Made by a program: the position numbers and the translations under genes. From NCBI GenBank assembly GCA_945877115.1, contig CAMCQR010000024.1, forward strand, positions 1 to 33,326: 33,326 bases of DNA, read 5' to 3'. The notes below the pieces were generated by a model. It made no database searches, was not told where the DNA came from, and saw only the letters and a program-made list of their open reading frames with translations. Position 1 is the first letter of the stretch. Every line of letters begins with the position of its first letter. Positions 33,244 through 33,326 of the stretch are shown piece by piece. The DNA comes from Synechococcus sp. UW140 (lineage in GTDB: Bacteria > Cyanobacteriota > Cyanobacteriia > PCC-6307 > Cyanobiaceae).

Positions 33244-33326
33244 AAGGGGGCTCCCACCGATGAGCAAGCGCCGAACCCACAGCCCCGAGTTCAAGGCCAG
33301 AGTCGCCATGGAAGCGATTAGTGGCC
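33184..33326 (+). mobile_element. Left end of an IS3-family insertion sequence (partial)
   Basis: The visible part comprises a ~75-nt leader with G/C runs and the first codons of a transposase OrfA; the rest lies beyond the window. The left boundary is uncertain: loss of Nif11 similarity places it near 33181, and candidate TG-beginning ends are at 33184 (TGGTCTGGC) and 33198 (TGGACAGTCCCC). Confidence 0.65.
33260..33326 (+). CDS. IS3-family transposase OrfA (N-terminus only)
   Basis: The ATG is followed by 21 further codons to the window edge, giving MSKRRTHSPEFKARVAMEAI then SG. This is the characteristic N-terminus of IS3-family OrfA proteins, whose helix-turn-helix would continue past the edge. 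A purine-rich AAAGGGGG lies about 10 nt upstream as ribosome-binding site. Partial by truncation at the window end, not by mutation. Confidence 0.82.
   Translation, partial: MSKRRTHSPEFKARVAMEAISG

Noticed and set aside
33020-33280. 86-codon minus-strand frame at the right end
   Set aside because: Antisense to the Nif11-like fragment and the IS end, both of which explain the sequence better.
1-33326. CRISPR arrays, toxin-antitoxin pairs or phage genes
   Set aside because: No regularly spaced repeats, no cas, toxin, integrase or phage structural motifs seen on either strand.

Overview
The window is a stretch of a cyanobacterial chromosome, most likely an alpha-cyanobacterium of the Synechococcus/Cyanobium type. 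The evidence is clearly high G+C (above 60 % by eye, not computed), very tight gene packing with many 4-nt or shorter overlaps, cyanobacteria-restricted families (DUF1816, DUF3288, DUF1350, a solanesyl-diphosphate-synthase-like prenyltransferase), a class II (B12-dependent) ribonucleotide reductase, and an undivided DnaE polymerase with no intein. Several genes start with TTG or GTG.

Left part (1-14.7 kb): nrdJ on the minus strand is followed by a divergent SAM methyltransferase. A long minus-strand run then reads trpD > carA > STAS-domain protein > mrnC > TrmH-type rRNA methyltransferase with very long disordered tails > DUF1816 protein > gatA > dnaE. The first five genes overlap or nearly touch, so trpD to at least the methyltransferase looks like one transcription unit. 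It mixes tryptophan and pyrimidine/arginine synthesis, rRNA maturation and modification, tRNA charging and replication. A DUF3288 gene precedes it and ends in a good intrinsic terminator.

Middle (14.7-25.2 kb): mostly plus strand. An ABC exporter half is followed by a compact cluster: msrA, a secreted MliC-like lysozyme-inhibitor-type protein, a 52-residue membrane miniprotein and a protein with a Rho-N/SAP-like C-terminus. The cluster runs into tRNA-Pro(GGG) and a strong terminator. Next come a DEDDh exonuclease (minus), a Bcp/PrxQ peroxiredoxin overlapping a DUF1350 hydrolase-like gene, a DUF805 membrane protein, acetyl-CoA synthetase (minus), a TspO/MBR-like membrane protein preceded by an attenuator-like hairpin, an unknown small protein and a HAD phosphatase-like enzyme.

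Right part (25.2-33.3 kb): a minus-strand run reads (5' to 3') secreted unknown protein > comB > nitrilase-family hydrolase > N-acetylmuramoyl-L-alanine amidase > murI > polyprenyl diphosphate synthase. It combines cell-wall, prenyl-quinone and repair functions. An AT-richer gap of about 0.4 kb leads to ubiD, which is translationally coupled to an Rrf2-type regulator. The window ends in an AT-rich patch holding a 5' fragment of a Nif11-type leader-peptide gene. That fragment appears cut by an IS3-family insertion sequence whose OrfA start is the last thing visible.

Most of the window is ordinary housekeeping sequence. The points most worth a second look are the Nif11/IS3 junction, the possible attenuator ahead of the TspO-like gene, the unusual architecture of the rRNA methyltransferase, the msrA-linked small-protein cluster, and the DtxR-like palindrome at the ABC exporter start.
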